A DNA stretch of 35,728 bases. It comes from a virus. The notes below the pieces were generated by a model. That model made no database searches. It saw nothing but the letters and a program-made list of their open reading frames with translations, and was not told where the DNA came from. A program made the position numbers and the translations under genes. The stretch's first letter is position 1, and each line of letters starts with the position of its first letter. The stretch is from positions 1-35,728 of IMG/VR virus record IMGVR_UViG_3300008267_000546. One strand, given 5' to 3'. Positions 23,501 through 31,495 of this stretch are shown piece by piece.

Positions 23501-23640
23501 AATCCTGCAGGAAGTTCTCCTGAGATAACTGTTGTCGTTAAGCTAGCATCTCCTGAAACAGGTAAACTGTAGCTAACTGTTATTCTTTCACTGAAAGATC
23601 CTATATTATAATTATTTGGTACTGTCCATGTAGGTAACAT
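20506..23640 (-). CDS. Large virion protein with putative-Ig (He_PIG) repeats, 1044 aa
   Basis: A long beta-rich protein. Four copies of the putative-Ig signature LPxGLxL...GxIxG are visible: GELPAGLRLESNAIVG (41-56), GELPPGIRLTTDGRLTG (145-161), SVLPPGLTLDEDTGELAG (322-339) and GSLPFGLSLKDDGEIIG (687-703). Each module tends to be preceded or followed by a W(V/L)TPA segment (about 96, 277, 650). Such domains occur in tail and adhesion proteins of marine T4-like phages. The region between repeats 3 and 4 is different and may be an insertion. C-terminus ends FDFKTLDYEIDRYIID, a conserved-looking tail. Probably part of the tail fibre or baseplate surface; the exact position is unknown. Confidence 0.75.
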   Translation of the reverse strand: MLPTWTVPNNYNIGSFSERITVSYSLPVSGDASLTTTVISGELPAGLRLESNAIVGTPYEIARSKSSLFVIRARTTAGVLDRTFNITIEGPDNPNWVTPAGRLPVGPNGVYFILDSSIIDFQLLATDPDLPAGDTLSYYIASGDGELPPGIRLTTDGRLTGVVDPILALDVTDREAGYDETPFGRNPFDFSTNSDSGIDSFYYDMTVYDYAVPTRGPVKLNRMYEFYVTVTDNVSSTKRRFQIYVVGDDFPRSDNTIMKAGDGIYTADITYLRTPLWLTPADLGVRRANNYQTVYLNVLDPNSIQGELKYFLETINDDNTPSVLPPGLTLDEDTGELAGIIPYQPAVTKEYKFTINALRYDPDIGLVTVFANSFEDTLSGSTSLKINKLSENVIDGLSELDSLVGKTLAIEERNYLVESVDNANEDYDILYFTSALQPYNKATPINVSRFAPAGRDYFFATSLSLNDAGFYTNRKLNYSSTESYTIQDVYPYIEWDISIDDSTGGSIELNYSVVTESGSTDIEYNLAYFLEADGRDAYITATRNESDKIISLRLLIPATAQNRNKNFIKSLFHTSDSAAIHANELVQEDRIKLDIVLQRNLSTNRQISISVRNTTGFNKTFSVNETEVVSKAKTFTIRLLGEVDSTITWLTPADLGTLNANRISTLSVEAETSVPNAVLKYSLVSGSLPFGLSLKDDGEIIGKVAIYGTATVPGLTFFDNGETTFDAAKTTLDRSYSFTILARDRFGFSATTRTFTLFINDADNLTYSNIYFKPFLKTEQKQSFLNLINNANVIDTAVVYRANDRNFGVQKELRALVWGGIETLSVSSYISAISKNHKKKRFMLGDVKTAVAKTPGTNNVIYEVVYVDLIDAGKPSSGKTNVSFNTVNNKRITVDSIRYEPTTDYVELNSQYKPSYRNRPLYPNTTTVDSDAIKASQSTESKRYISNIDTMRDRIKEAGNISKDFLPLWMRTGQNGSLTELGYVLAIPLVYTKPGYSEIIAANILNNGFDFKTLDYEIDRYIIDSTAGNSTEQYLLFANYQFNV

Positions 23641-23649
23641 TATTATTCC

Positions 23650-24357
23650 TTATACAAAGCTACCGAAATCAACTAGTGCGTCTGCAGGACTTGTAAATGT
23701 TCCAAAGTCTACACCAATTGACTTGACAATAAAATCTAGTATGCTTGTTCTTTCTGCTGAAAATGTTCCAAAATCATAGTCCAGGTATTCACTAATACTT
23801 GCCCATGGTTCGCCATTTATATTTGTTATATTTAAATTTGTAATTGTTGCAGTAGGAAACGTTGCCGAAGTTGCAACCAAATTGTTTACGTTGGTGATAT
23901 TTTTGTTGTTACCATCTAAACCAGCAGCTAGCGACGGACTTAAATCCAGCGCCAGCCCACCGTTGACTGTAATACGTTTGTTATTATTGTCAACACCAAT
24001 TGTAATACCTTCGCCACCGATTACTGCTAGGTTTATTCCTGCACCGGCAATCAAGCTACCAGTATCACCAGAAACAACAAATGACGTTGGCTGAGTAGGA
24101 GCATCGATTCTAATAGTTGTATCTGTTTGCACTAATTCTACGTTAGTTCCTGCTAACAATCTTCTAAATTGTAGCTGAGAACCGCTTTGATTAGCAAACA
24201 CCTGGTATCCAGATAATCCTAAGTTTGTTGCGGTTGTTTGTTCAGTGCGAGCGTCAATGTCTTGGAAATTTTGATTTACTTTAATAAATGCTTCACGAAG
24301 ATCATCACCTGTGCCGTCGTTGGCTGCGTTTCCTATATTAATAGTTTCGATTGTCAT
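23650..24357 (-). CDS. Tail-fibre-like structural protein, 235 aa
   Basis: Starts with the shared motif ETINIGNAANDGTGDDLREA, continuing FIKVNQNFQDID, then beta-rich segments (QLQFRRLLAGTNVELVQTDT, NLAVIGGEGITIGVDNNNKR) typical of trimeric fibre shafts. The last 50 residues contain three related pentads, DFGTF, DFGTF and DFGSF, spaced irregularly, ending the protein. GGAG lies upstream of the ATG, and a CTAAATAT element overlaps the previous stop. Likely a small fibre or fibre-connector protein. Confidence 0.68.
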   Translation of the reverse strand: MTIETINIGNAANDGTGDDLREAFIKVNQNFQDIDARTEQTTATNLGLSGYQVFANQSGSQLQFRRLLAGTNVELVQTDTTIRIDAPTQPTSFVVSGDTGSLIAGAGINLAVIGGEGITIGVDNNNKRITVNGGLALDLSPSLAAGLDGNNKNITNVNNLVATSATFPTATITNLNITNINGEPWASISEYLDYDFGTFSAERTSILDFIVKSIGVDFGTFTSPADALVDFGSFV

Positions 24358-24374
24358 CTTTGTCTCCGTTTTAT

Positions 24375-24382
24375 ATATTTAG
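24375..24382 (-). promoter_or_regulatory. Possible late-promoter element CTAAATAT
   Basis: Minus strand CTAAATAT overlapping the TAA of the 83-aa gene, 17 bases before the ATG of the 235-aa gene, with GGAG between. It fits the cyanophage-type late consensus but is AT-rich and could be chance. Confidence 0.3.
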
Positions 24383-24630
24383 TGCAAATCAACCCAGCCT
24401 GCTGTACTGTCACCAGTGTCTGCTGCATATCCTTGAAATTTACCAGTTGTAAGGTTATAAACAAACATTCCTTCTGTAGGAGTTATATTATCGAGCTGTG
24501 ATTGTGTATATTGAGAAGGACCGTTATATAATTCAGTAAAGTTGCTGTTGATCTTAGTAAAGGCTGTACGTAACGGATCGCCGTCACCTTTGTTTGCACT
24601 TGACCCTACATTAATGTTTTGTTTTGCCAT
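24379..24630 (-). CDS. Small structural protein with shared N-terminal motif, 83 aa
   Basis: Starts MAKQNINVGSSANKGDGDPL and continues RTAFTKINSNFTELYNG, the same N-terminal module as the 1912-aa fibre directly upstream (MAKQEVNIGVEGNDGTGD). The remainder (GMFVYNLTTGKFQGYAADTG) looks like a single beta-hairpin tail domain. It is in effect the fibre attachment module with a very short distal part. The ATG overlaps the upstream TAA by one base. Could be a shaft-less decoy subunit or a connector. Confidence 0.65.
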   Translation of the reverse strand: MAKQNINVGSSANKGDGDPLRTAFTKINSNFTELYNGPSQYTQSQLDNITPTEGMFVYNLTTGKFQGYAADTGDSTAGWVDLH

Positions 24631-27600
24631 TATACTCTTCCTACTACTACTTCGACGATACCTTTACTATCATCTGTCTTATTACCAACTGCTTTACCTA
24701 TTACAGTTCCGACACGTGGATCATTGTCAACAATACCATATCCTGGTATCGCACTTGTAACAATTAAGTCACCTTTTTGTACGTGGCCAAGAACCTTAAC
24801 TGGAACACGACCTTGCAGCGCAATGCCAGTTACAAACTCGCCCTCTAGCGCACTGTTCATCAAGTGTGCAGGATTAGTTGTAACAACACCTGCTACTCTG
24901 CGATCGCCCTTGGTGCTGGTTACAGTAACTTCATGCTCGCCGCCAAATACCAGTACGGTACCGGGTTCGTAACGACTGTCTCCTAAATAGTTTTCTGCCA
25001 AGTCAGCGTATAATGCTTCAGTTGCAACACCATTAAACACTGTAGCGTAAACTGTGTTCCATCTGTTGCCAGTACCACCTAGCATTTGTCCGCTGTCTGT
25101 AGGACTGTTTGCACCCGGAAGTATACTTCCTGTAATAGTCATACCTGTTTTAACATTAAACGACTGAGCACCTGTTGTAGTTGTTATAACAACTAAATCA
25201 TTAGGCGATACTGCGTTGTCTGTTATGCTCAACGCATCAGCTAAGTTAGTAGGCAGTACTATTTCGTTTACAGTTGTTGCACCAGCAAATGTAAGTTTGT
25301 TAAGTCCGGTCATTAAGCCGGCAGTAAATCCTAGTGTGTTGGTACTAGGAACCCAGGTTAAGCCGGTGTCTGTAAAGTGAGCCAACGAACCAGATGTAGC
25401 AGTAACAAATGTCGGATAGTGTGTACCTGCATCAGTGTTTCTTGCTGCAATTGTTACTGTACTTGAGTTAGTAGCAGATGCAGCACTACCTGAAGTATTT
25501 GCGTTAATTGTAGCAGGTAGTCCGATTGTTACTGTGCCGCCCGATTGTGTTACTTCAACTTCGCTAGCTGTGCCGCTGAAAGTAAGTGTGCCGCCCAAGG
25601 AGATGTTTGAAGGTGTGCTTCCGTCAGTAACAGTAATACTACTGTTTGTTAGCTTGTTGTTAGCAATGCTACCAGCAAGCATAGCATTGGTTATACCACT
25701 GTTTGATACATTAATCCATCCGCTGGTTGCAGTAAATGTAGCACTATCAAAGCTAGCCAATCCTAAATCTGCTTGTGTAATGCTAGTAGCATTTGCTCTA
25801 GTTGTTGCTGCTGTCATAGCCAATTTGCTTTGACTTATTGCAGCACTTGCACTAACGTCTGCGTTAACAATTACACCTGTACTGATTGATGTTGTTAGTG
25901 CAGTGCCATTGTAACTGAATCCAATGTCTCCGCTAACAGTAGCATTTTCCCATTTGCCTGCTACAGCGTCATAAACCAGTGTTTGTCCTGCTGCTGGAGT
26001 TGCAATATTCATGTCAGTTAATTCAGACAGTTCGTTAAATGCTGCTACTTGTCCGTCAACATAACCTTTGGTTGCAGCATCACTATTGTTGGTAGGTGTT
26101 GCAAGGTCAACTACGTTGTTGCCGCCCATGTTAAGGTTGCCAGTCATAGTGTCGCCGGTTTTCTTAACAGCGCCGCCGCCGATGATATCACCAGCTAAGA
26201 TTGCCGAACCGTTTCTGTCCCAACCTAGACGTCTGTTAATATACCCTTCAACCGCAGTTTCAGTAGGAACTGCGTCACCTTGCGCATTTGTAAAACTGTC
26301 GTCTGCTGAGAATTCGTTTACACGTACACCACGTTTAAAACCAATACCGTCAATGTTGGTAAGAACAAGTGCAGCGTTAAATGTAACACTACCTGTACCT
26401 TGGTCAACTGTAAAGAAACGTCCTACACGGAAGAATCCGTCTTGGTCTGTACTTGTAAAGAACACACGACCTTTTATTCTTTCTTGCACTTGTGCTGTAA
26501 GAGCAGTACCGTTTTCGTCAATTGAGTTTTCAGAAGATACCCAAGTGTTAACCGGAGCACCGTAAATTCTTGAAGGATAGTTCGAAGCATTGTAACCGCC
26601 AGTACCGATGTACAAGAAGTCATGTCCTGTTGCACGGCAAGTACTGATGTTAACAGTTACAGTTGCACTTTCGCCTGCGTCAAGCGTTGCCTTTAATGCG
26701 TTTGTTCCACCTGTGGTGTTGTCAACTCTTGCAGAAATACCGTTAGTGTGGCTGTCATTGATAGAATATACATCGGCAAATCTAATAACGCCAAAGTCGC
26801 TGCCATCGTTTTCAACTGTGTACTCTGTGATTCTGTGTACAACACCGTTCCATGTAAACAGCATGTTTCCGGTATTGACTCTATTAGGATCGTTGCCTTC
26901 CAGTAGTGCAATTGCTATAACAGTATCACCAGCAGTTGCACCCATGGTACCTGCTGAGTCAACACTTGGATCACCGGCTCTGTCGTTGTCTACCAACAGG
27001 TTAACATCGTCAAAGTTTGCATCTGTGGTAATTTTAGTTACATTTGCTGGAGTTGGAACAGATCCTACAATACTTGATTCAAACGCAATGGTTCTATAAG
27101 TTTGCGATTCTTGTTCAGTAAACACCATTGCAGTACTTGGACGAGTGGCCAAGTTTGCCGGAATTCCGTTGATTAAAAACGCAGTTTTATCTCTGTAGTT
27201 ACCAAAGGTACCAAATGGTATATCTTCTTGTACACCCGATGCACCAGTTGAAACACCGCTGGATAAGTCAAGTCTCCAAATCTTTGCACGTATAGCAGTA
27301 TTGGTACTATCGCAAAGAGATGCTACTTTACCTGCTGGTATTACAGCACCCGTGTCTGTAGCTGTAACTACAGCATACGGATAGTATAATCCGCTAGTGT
27401 GCTTGATTTCAACTTCTGCACCGTTCATTGGATAGTTTGTTAAGTCATAAACAAAAAGTGCATTATCTGCTTCGTCTGCTGTGTAATCTAGTGTAGTAAC
27501 AGAAACCGCAGCACCGAAGTTTGTTGGAGACTGTTCTACATCATCGCTGTTATTAAATGATCCATTTACTAAGTTATTAACGTAAACATCGGTGTTTCCG

Positions 27601-30368
27601 CCTGTCTCGTTAGTAAACACTACGTTACCAGACACTGTTACTGCACCTTGGGTTTGCGTAATAGTAGAACTATCGGCAATACCTAAACTTGTACCAGATA
27701 GTTTTACAATTTGGTTACCATAACTGTTGTTTCCTGACAACGATCTTATTGAAGAACCATTTATAGCATAGTAACCAATGTGACAGTAGTATGTAAATAC
27801 GCTAACAATTTCTGATGTAGCGTTGTTTGTTGCAACTATACCATAGCCTTGGTCGTTAACCTGAGTATAATCGTTTGCTAGTATAGATTTGTTTCCGCCC
27901 ATCAACAGGTTTATATCAATTACACCCAGTGCCGAATCAACCGAATCGTCAAGTCCTTGGCCTTCATTGCTGGTTTCGTCAAGTACAAGTGTAGCAGATG
28001 CGACACCTGCTGTGTTGGGTATATAATCCTTAATAGCGTTAACTTGATATCGTCTGCCACCAACGTAGAAACTTGTAGGAAGAGTAGGTTTACGTATACC
28101 CAATCCAGAACCGCTAGGCGCTTCAACTTGTATTTCAAAATTGTTTGTTTTATCAACAATACGCATTGGCATATTACCAGCATATCCGTCAATTAACATG
28201 CCGCCGGCAAAATGCTTTTCATTTATACTTCTTGCAAAACTTGTACAAGATTGCACAAACGGAGATTTTGAAAGTATCTGTCCTTCCGGATCTAACACTG
28301 TAGCAAATCCGCCGTGATTTTGGAAAGTCAACGACTTTATTGACGTTCCGTCGTTTAACAAGAATATGTCTATCTCGTTGTTGTATTTTGCTGTACTGTT
28401 AGGATTGTTAGGATCAGTTAAGTAATGATGTCCAAAGTATCCTTGTAGTGTACTGTCAGGAGAGTAGTGTCCGTCACCAGTTAACGCAGTAGCCAGTCCG
28501 TCGGTTGTAGCATCTCTGTAAAAGTAAATATCTGCCCACGTAGATGTACTTCTGCCTGCTGCTGGTCTAATTATTGATCTTCTAAAATCATCACCAATAA
28601 CTGTGGTGTTAACAGGAACTCTTATAGGTAGCTGTTCTTCGTATATACCAGTTTCCACGTTGATTGTGATTTGTTGTGTATTGGTTATACTACTGTATTC
28701 GACAATTTCACTTGCACTAAATTCAACAGGGGTTAATAGTTGAACTTCGATTGTATCGTAGTTTGGACTACCTACTGTATCTATACCCCTAGAGTAAGAA
28801 AGTATACGTCCTACTGCACCTGTGGTTTTACCTCTGATACCTTTACCTGGAAAAATATCTGGATTTGAAACAATAGATTGATCAGTGTATTTGTTCGGTC
28901 CAGAATTAATAGTAAATGTATAATAGTTGGTGCTTTCAACCAAAGTAGGGTCGGGTGTTGCACTGTTGATCGTAGTTAATACAACATCAAATAAGTTTGA
29001 AACTGCTGTATACCAAGCACCTGTTACACCTGCTGTTGTTAGAGCAGCAAGCATCAGTGTCTTGGCTTCTGTTATTGCAAAAGAAGTTTGTGTATATTGC
29101 CCTGTTGGAGCAATTAACGCTTCTGAACTAGGGTTGGCGTAATATCTTAATCCTGAATAGCGTGATAGATAGTTTTGTTTAATCCCTGTAGTGCTTGCCT
29201 GTATGTCAAGTTTTACTGCATCGATTATATAAGCTAAATCATCACGATACTGTGTTTCGTTATAAACAAATGTAGGGTATTCTGCGTCTATTGCGTCTAT
29301 AACATCATCTATTACAGAACTGACTACGCTTTCAATAGTAGATGTTATAAGATCCTGTGTAGCATTGGTAGAATAAGCAGCTATTGAGTTGACTGTGCTG
29401 TCAACAGTGTTACCCGATGATTGATATGTTACAGTTTGTACGTATGGACCCAATTCAGGAGCACTGGCTTGTTGCAATCTTTCTGCTTTTTGTGCAGCTT
29501 TATTAACAGTTCTAAATGAGTAACTTAATGCACGACCTTCTTTTCCCGGAGGTGTGTTTGTTTGTGTATCATTACCAGAAGTCGAAACGTATAATTGTAC
29601 AGTGCTGATGAAAGAAGAGCTGTCAACATAATACTTTGTAGCAGCTTGCAAATCGTATTCGCTGCTTGGTGTACCAGCACCTTCAAACGGATAAGGGTGA
29701 TCGCTTAGATACAACGCACCTGTCATTGTATCGCCTGCTTTTTTAACAACTTCACTTACTCGAGGAACTTGAGATCCAGTTGCACCTGCAGGTACTACTA
29801 ACGCACCTGACATAGTATCGCCGGAAACGTTGACGTATTTTAAATCGCCATATCCTTTTGAAATTAACAAGTTATCTTCAGTAATTGCTGGTGTTCCGTG
29901 TGTGGCGTTCCAGTCTGTAACCAATGCTCCTCTGTTTCCGTCATCCAACATTAGGTTTTGTATAGTACTTGAATATGCTGTAGCTGCACCTAATTTAAAT
30001 GCATTTGTTACTTCAGGAGAAGGGTCAGTTGAAACTCTTGCATTAATAGCTCTAACCACTAGCTTGCCTGCATCAATGGTAAAGGATATAGTGTTTGCAG
30101 GGTCGCTAGGGTTGTTTGTGCCAGCGTCTGATACCAGTTCAAAGAACTCTATACCTGTGCCTGCAGAGTTTACCATAACAACTTTTTCTTCGTTGCCTAG
30201 TAATTCATCAGGAGTATCATCTAAAGAGGTAAAACTAATATTACCGCCAAGACCGAAAACTGCATAGATCTCTGTAAAGTTTTCATTTACTTTACGGAAG
30301 GATTCACGAATACTGTCGCCAGTACCGTCATTGCCCTCAACGCCAATGTTTACCTCTTGTTTTGCCAT
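24630..30368 (-). CDS. Giant tail-fibre-like protein, 1912 aa
   Basis: The largest gene in the window. N-terminus: shared motif NIGVEGNDGTGDSIRESF then RKVNENFTEIYAVFGLGG, probably the virion attachment part. Phage-fibre repeats follow (GDTMSGALVVPAG, KKAGDTMTGALYL, AATKYYVDSSS at roughly 180-250) and again near 1410-1470 (KKTGDTMTGNLNMGG, DAATKGYVDGQ). The middle is a long beta-helix-like domain (about 500-1100). The C-terminal about 120 residues (LYADLAENYLGD, EPGTVLVFGGEHEVTV, VAGVVTTNPAHLMN) are a conserved fibre-tip domain of marine myophages. It probably forms the long tail fibre or a spike that contacts the host. GGAG lies before the ATG. Confidence 0.82.
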   Translation of the reverse strand: MAKQEVNIGVEGNDGTGDSIRESFRKVNENFTEIYAVFGLGGNISFTSLDDTPDELLGNEEKVVMVNSAGTGIEFFELVSDAGTNNPSDPANTISFTIDAGKLVVRAINARVSTDPSPEVTNAFKLGAATAYSSTIQNLMLDDGNRGALVTDWNATHGTPAITEDNLLISKGYGDLKYVNVSGDTMSGALVVPAGATGSQVPRVSEVVKKAGDTMTGALYLSDHPYPFEGAGTPSSEYDLQAATKYYVDSSSFISTVQLYVSTSGNDTQTNTPPGKEGRALSYSFRTVNKAAQKAERLQQASAPELGPYVQTVTYQSSGNTVDSTVNSIAAYSTNATQDLITSTIESVVSSVIDDVIDAIDAEYPTFVYNETQYRDDLAYIIDAVKLDIQASTTGIKQNYLSRYSGLRYYANPSSEALIAPTGQYTQTSFAITEAKTLMLAALTTAGVTGAWYTAVSNLFDVVLTTINSATPDPTLVESTNYYTFTINSGPNKYTDQSIVSNPDIFPGKGIRGKTTGAVGRILSYSRGIDTVGSPNYDTIEVQLLTPVEFSASEIVEYSSITNTQQITINVETGIYEEQLPIRVPVNTTVIGDDFRRSIIRPAAGRSTSTWADIYFYRDATTDGLATALTGDGHYSPDSTLQGYFGHHYLTDPNNPNSTAKYNNEIDIFLLNDGTSIKSLTFQNHGGFATVLDPEGQILSKSPFVQSCTSFARSINEKHFAGGMLIDGYAGNMPMRIVDKTNNFEIQVEAPSGSGLGIRKPTLPTSFYVGGRRYQVNAIKDYIPNTAGVASATLVLDETSNEGQGLDDSVDSALGVIDINLLMGGNKSILANDYTQVNDQGYGIVATNNATSEIVSVFTYYCHIGYYAINGSSIRSLSGNNSYGNQIVKLSGTSLGIADSSTITQTQGAVTVSGNVVFTNETGGNTDVYVNNLVNGSFNNSDDVEQSPTNFGAAVSVTTLDYTADEADNALFVYDLTNYPMNGAEVEIKHTSGLYYPYAVVTATDTGAVIPAGKVASLCDSTNTAIRAKIWRLDLSSGVSTGASGVQEDIPFGTFGNYRDKTAFLINGIPANLATRPSTAMVFTEQESQTYRTIAFESSIVGSVPTPANVTKITTDANFDDVNLLVDNDRAGDPSVDSAGTMGATAGDTVIAIALLEGNDPNRVNTGNMLFTWNGVVHRITEYTVENDGSDFGVIRFADVYSINDSHTNGISARVDNTTGGTNALKATLDAGESATVTVNISTCRATGHDFLYIGTGGYNASNYPSRIYGAPVNTWVSSENSIDENGTALTAQVQERIKGRVFFTSTDQDGFFRVGRFFTVDQGTGSVTFNAALVLTNIDGIGFKRGVRVNEFSADDSFTNAQGDAVPTETAVEGYINRRLGWDRNGSAILAGDIIGGGAVKKTGDTMTGNLNMGGNNVVDLATPTNNSDAATKGYVDGQVAAFNELSELTDMNIATPAAGQTLVYDAVAGKWENATVSGDIGFSYNGTALTTSISTGVIVNADVSASAAISQSKLAMTAATTRANATSITQADLGLASFDSATFTATSGWINVSNSGITNAMLAGSIANNKLTNSSITVTDGSTPSNISLGGTLTFSGTASEVEVTQSGGTVTIGLPATINANTSGSAASATNSSTVTIAARNTDAGTHYPTFVTATSGSLAHFTDTGLTWVPSTNTLGFTAGLMTGLNKLTFAGATTVNEIVLPTNLADALSITDNAVSPNDLVVITTTTGAQSFNVKTGMTITGSILPGANSPTDSGQMLGGTGNRWNTVYATVFNGVATEALYADLAENYLGDSRYEPGTVLVFGGEHEVTVTSTKGDRRVAGVVTTNPAHLMNSALEGEFVTGIALQGRVPVKVLGHVQKGDLIVTSAIPGYGIVDNDPRVGTVIGKAVGNKTDDSKGIVEVVVGRV

Positions 30369-30382
30369 ACTTTAAACTCCAA

Positions 30383-30745
30383 TTATACCATAAATTCCGG
30401 AATGTCCATATCAAAATTTACACTTACACCGCAACCGCAACTGCTTTTTGCATTTGGGTTACGTATTTCAAAATTTGAACCTACTAGGCTACGAACATAA
30501 TCCACTTCAGTACCAATTAAAAACATGATACTATGTGCGCTAACTACAAATCTACCTGCGCTATCGGTGTGAACTATTTCATCACCTGGATTGAGATCGG
30601 ATGGATGTGCTACTGTTCCCCAGTCGTATTCAAATCCTGCACAGCCGCCGCCTTTGATATTTAAACTAATAGCATAGCAGTCGTTTTCTCGGCAAAGATA
30701 GTCGATCTGTTTTTTAGCTGAATCAGTTAGTGTGCAAATAGTCAT
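30383..30745 (-). CDS. A-type Fe-S cluster carrier (IscA/ErpA/HesB-like)
   Basis: A 120-residue A-type carrier. The three cluster-binding cysteines are intact: Cys35 in GGGCAGFEYDW and Cys103/Cys105 in NAKSSCGCGVSVNF, the family C-x(n)-CGC pattern. These proteins receive clusters from the assembly scaffold and pass them to apo-proteins. Related proteins are known in cyanophages. Here it could serve the phage's own FdxA (14062-14403) as well as host enzymes. It sits between the fibre gene and the plus-strand zinc-ribbon gene and has its own upstream promoter-like elements. RBS AAAGGA is upstream. Confidence 0.9.
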   Translation of the reverse strand: MTICTLTDSAKKQIDYLCRENDCYAISLNIKGGGCAGFEYDWGTVAHPSDLNPGDEIVHTDSAGRFVVSAHSIMFLIGTEVDYVRSLVGSNFEIRNPNAKSSCGCGVSVNFDMDIPEFMV

Positions 30746-30761
30746 TTTAATTCCTTTCTAA

Positions 30762-30795
30762 TATTTATTCTAAATTTTTGTAATCTTAATGTAAA
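30762..30795 (-). promoter_or_regulatory. Overlapping sigma70-like and late-like promoter elements
   Basis: Minus strand: TTTACA (30795-30790), 17-bp spacer, TAGAAT (30772-30767), each five of six matches to sigma70 -35/-10. GAATAAATA (30770-30762), a late-type element, overlaps the -10. They would drive the Fe-S carrier gene and possibly the fibre genes. AT-rich sequence makes chance matches possible, but the 17-bp spacing supports at least one. Confidence 0.5.
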
Positions 30796-30802
30796 TATAG
30801 TT

Positions 30803-31090
30803 ATGTTTATAGGACAAAGTGTAATTAAATCTGAACACGTCAGAAAAAGCAAATTAGGCAGTGAACACACCTACTATAGGAATAGAACTATAGTACATTT
30901 TAGGTGTGACAACTGCGATGCAGAATTTAGCAGAGAAAGAGGATCAATGGATCCTAAGCGTTTGAGTAACAATTACTTTCACGTGTGTCCGGAATGCGAC
31001 ATAAAAAAATTCGCCCAACGCAAGGGCGTTGAGCGTAAAAAGGTTTGGACATTAAATGCCAGCAGTAATATGCCTATAAGTAAACTTTAG
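30803..31090 (+). CDS. Zinc-ribbon protein, 95 aa
   Basis: One of two plus-strand genes. It has a four-cysteine zinc ribbon: FRCDNCDAEFSRERG and YFHVCPECDIKKFAQRKG (CxxC...CxxC), in a basic, Arg/Lys-rich protein, so nucleic-acid binding is likely. Similar short proteins occur in T4-like phages; no function is known to me. No Shine-Dalgarno is clear before the ATG at 30803. Its TAG overlaps the TAA of the convergent membrane gene. Confidence 0.7.
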   Translation: MFIGQSVIKSEHVRKSKLGSEHTYYRNRTIVHFRCDNCDAEFSRERGSMDPKRLSNNYFHVCPECDIKKFAQRKGVERKKVWTLNASSNMPISKL

Positions 31091-31251
31091 TCCTTGCGCC
31101 AAATAGTGTAAGCACCGTATGCAATTGCACCGTATGCAATTAGTTTTGCAAATGGGTAAAATACAATGACTGCTGCCCCGGCAGCAACCATTACAACGCC
31201 ATCAACGGTTGATCGTTCTGCTAAACGACTGGCGATCCATTTTTTGATCAT
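31087..31251 (-). CDS. Small membrane protein, 54 aa
   Basis: N-terminal amphipathic basic helix (MIKKWIASRLAERS) followed by one or two hydrophobic spans (GVVMVAAGAAVIVFYPFAKL and IAYGAIAYGAYTIW), ending WRKD. The frame is open to 31287, but AGGAG eight bases before the ATG at 31251 marks the start. The 5' end overlaps the upstream gene by 50 bases. Function unknown. Confidence 0.58.
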   Translation of the reverse strand: MIKKWIASRLAERSTVDGVVMVAAGAAVIVFYPFAKLIAYGAIAYGAYTIWRKD

Positions 31252-31492
31252 TTGACAATCTCCTGATTTGTTTTTCAAGTACAGCAAGCCTATTACCTTG
31301 CTGTCTTATTTTTTCTTCAAGACCGTTAACGTATGCTTCAGTAGGAATACGCTTTTCTTGTCCATCTTCGCCAAGCATTGTAAACGTATCTACTCCAGCG
31401 CCTTTTAGACCGCCAAGAACACGATTAGGGTTTTTTTCTTTAACATTGTTATGTGGCATCTTACTGCCATACATTTGCGATAAGTAACTCAT
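31202..31492 (-). CDS. Small coiled-coil protein, 96 aa
   Basis: N-terminal half is polar (YGSKMPHNNVKEKNPNRVLG); the C-terminal half is a heptad-like helix (VNGLEEKIRQQGNRLAVLEK, QIRRLSNDQ). No family is recognised. The ATG has no Shine-Dalgarno; a CATAAATA octamer ends four bases before it, but this also spells the last codons and stop of the preceding gene, so its meaning is uncertain. It overlaps the 54-aa membrane gene by 50 bases. Confidence 0.55.
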   Translation of the reverse strand: MSYLSQMYGSKMPHNNVKEKNPNRVLGGLKGAGVDTFTMLGEDGQEKRIPTEAYVNGLEEKIRQQGNRLAVLEKQIRRLSNDQKMDRQSFSRTINR

Positions 31493-31495
31493 ACT

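Noticed and set aside
24619-29142. Several long plus-strand open frames opposite the 1912-aa fibre gene
   Set aside because: They mirror the Thr/Ser/Ala-rich codons of the fibre gene, have no ribosome sites or recognisable motifs, and overlap each other; they are antisense shadows.
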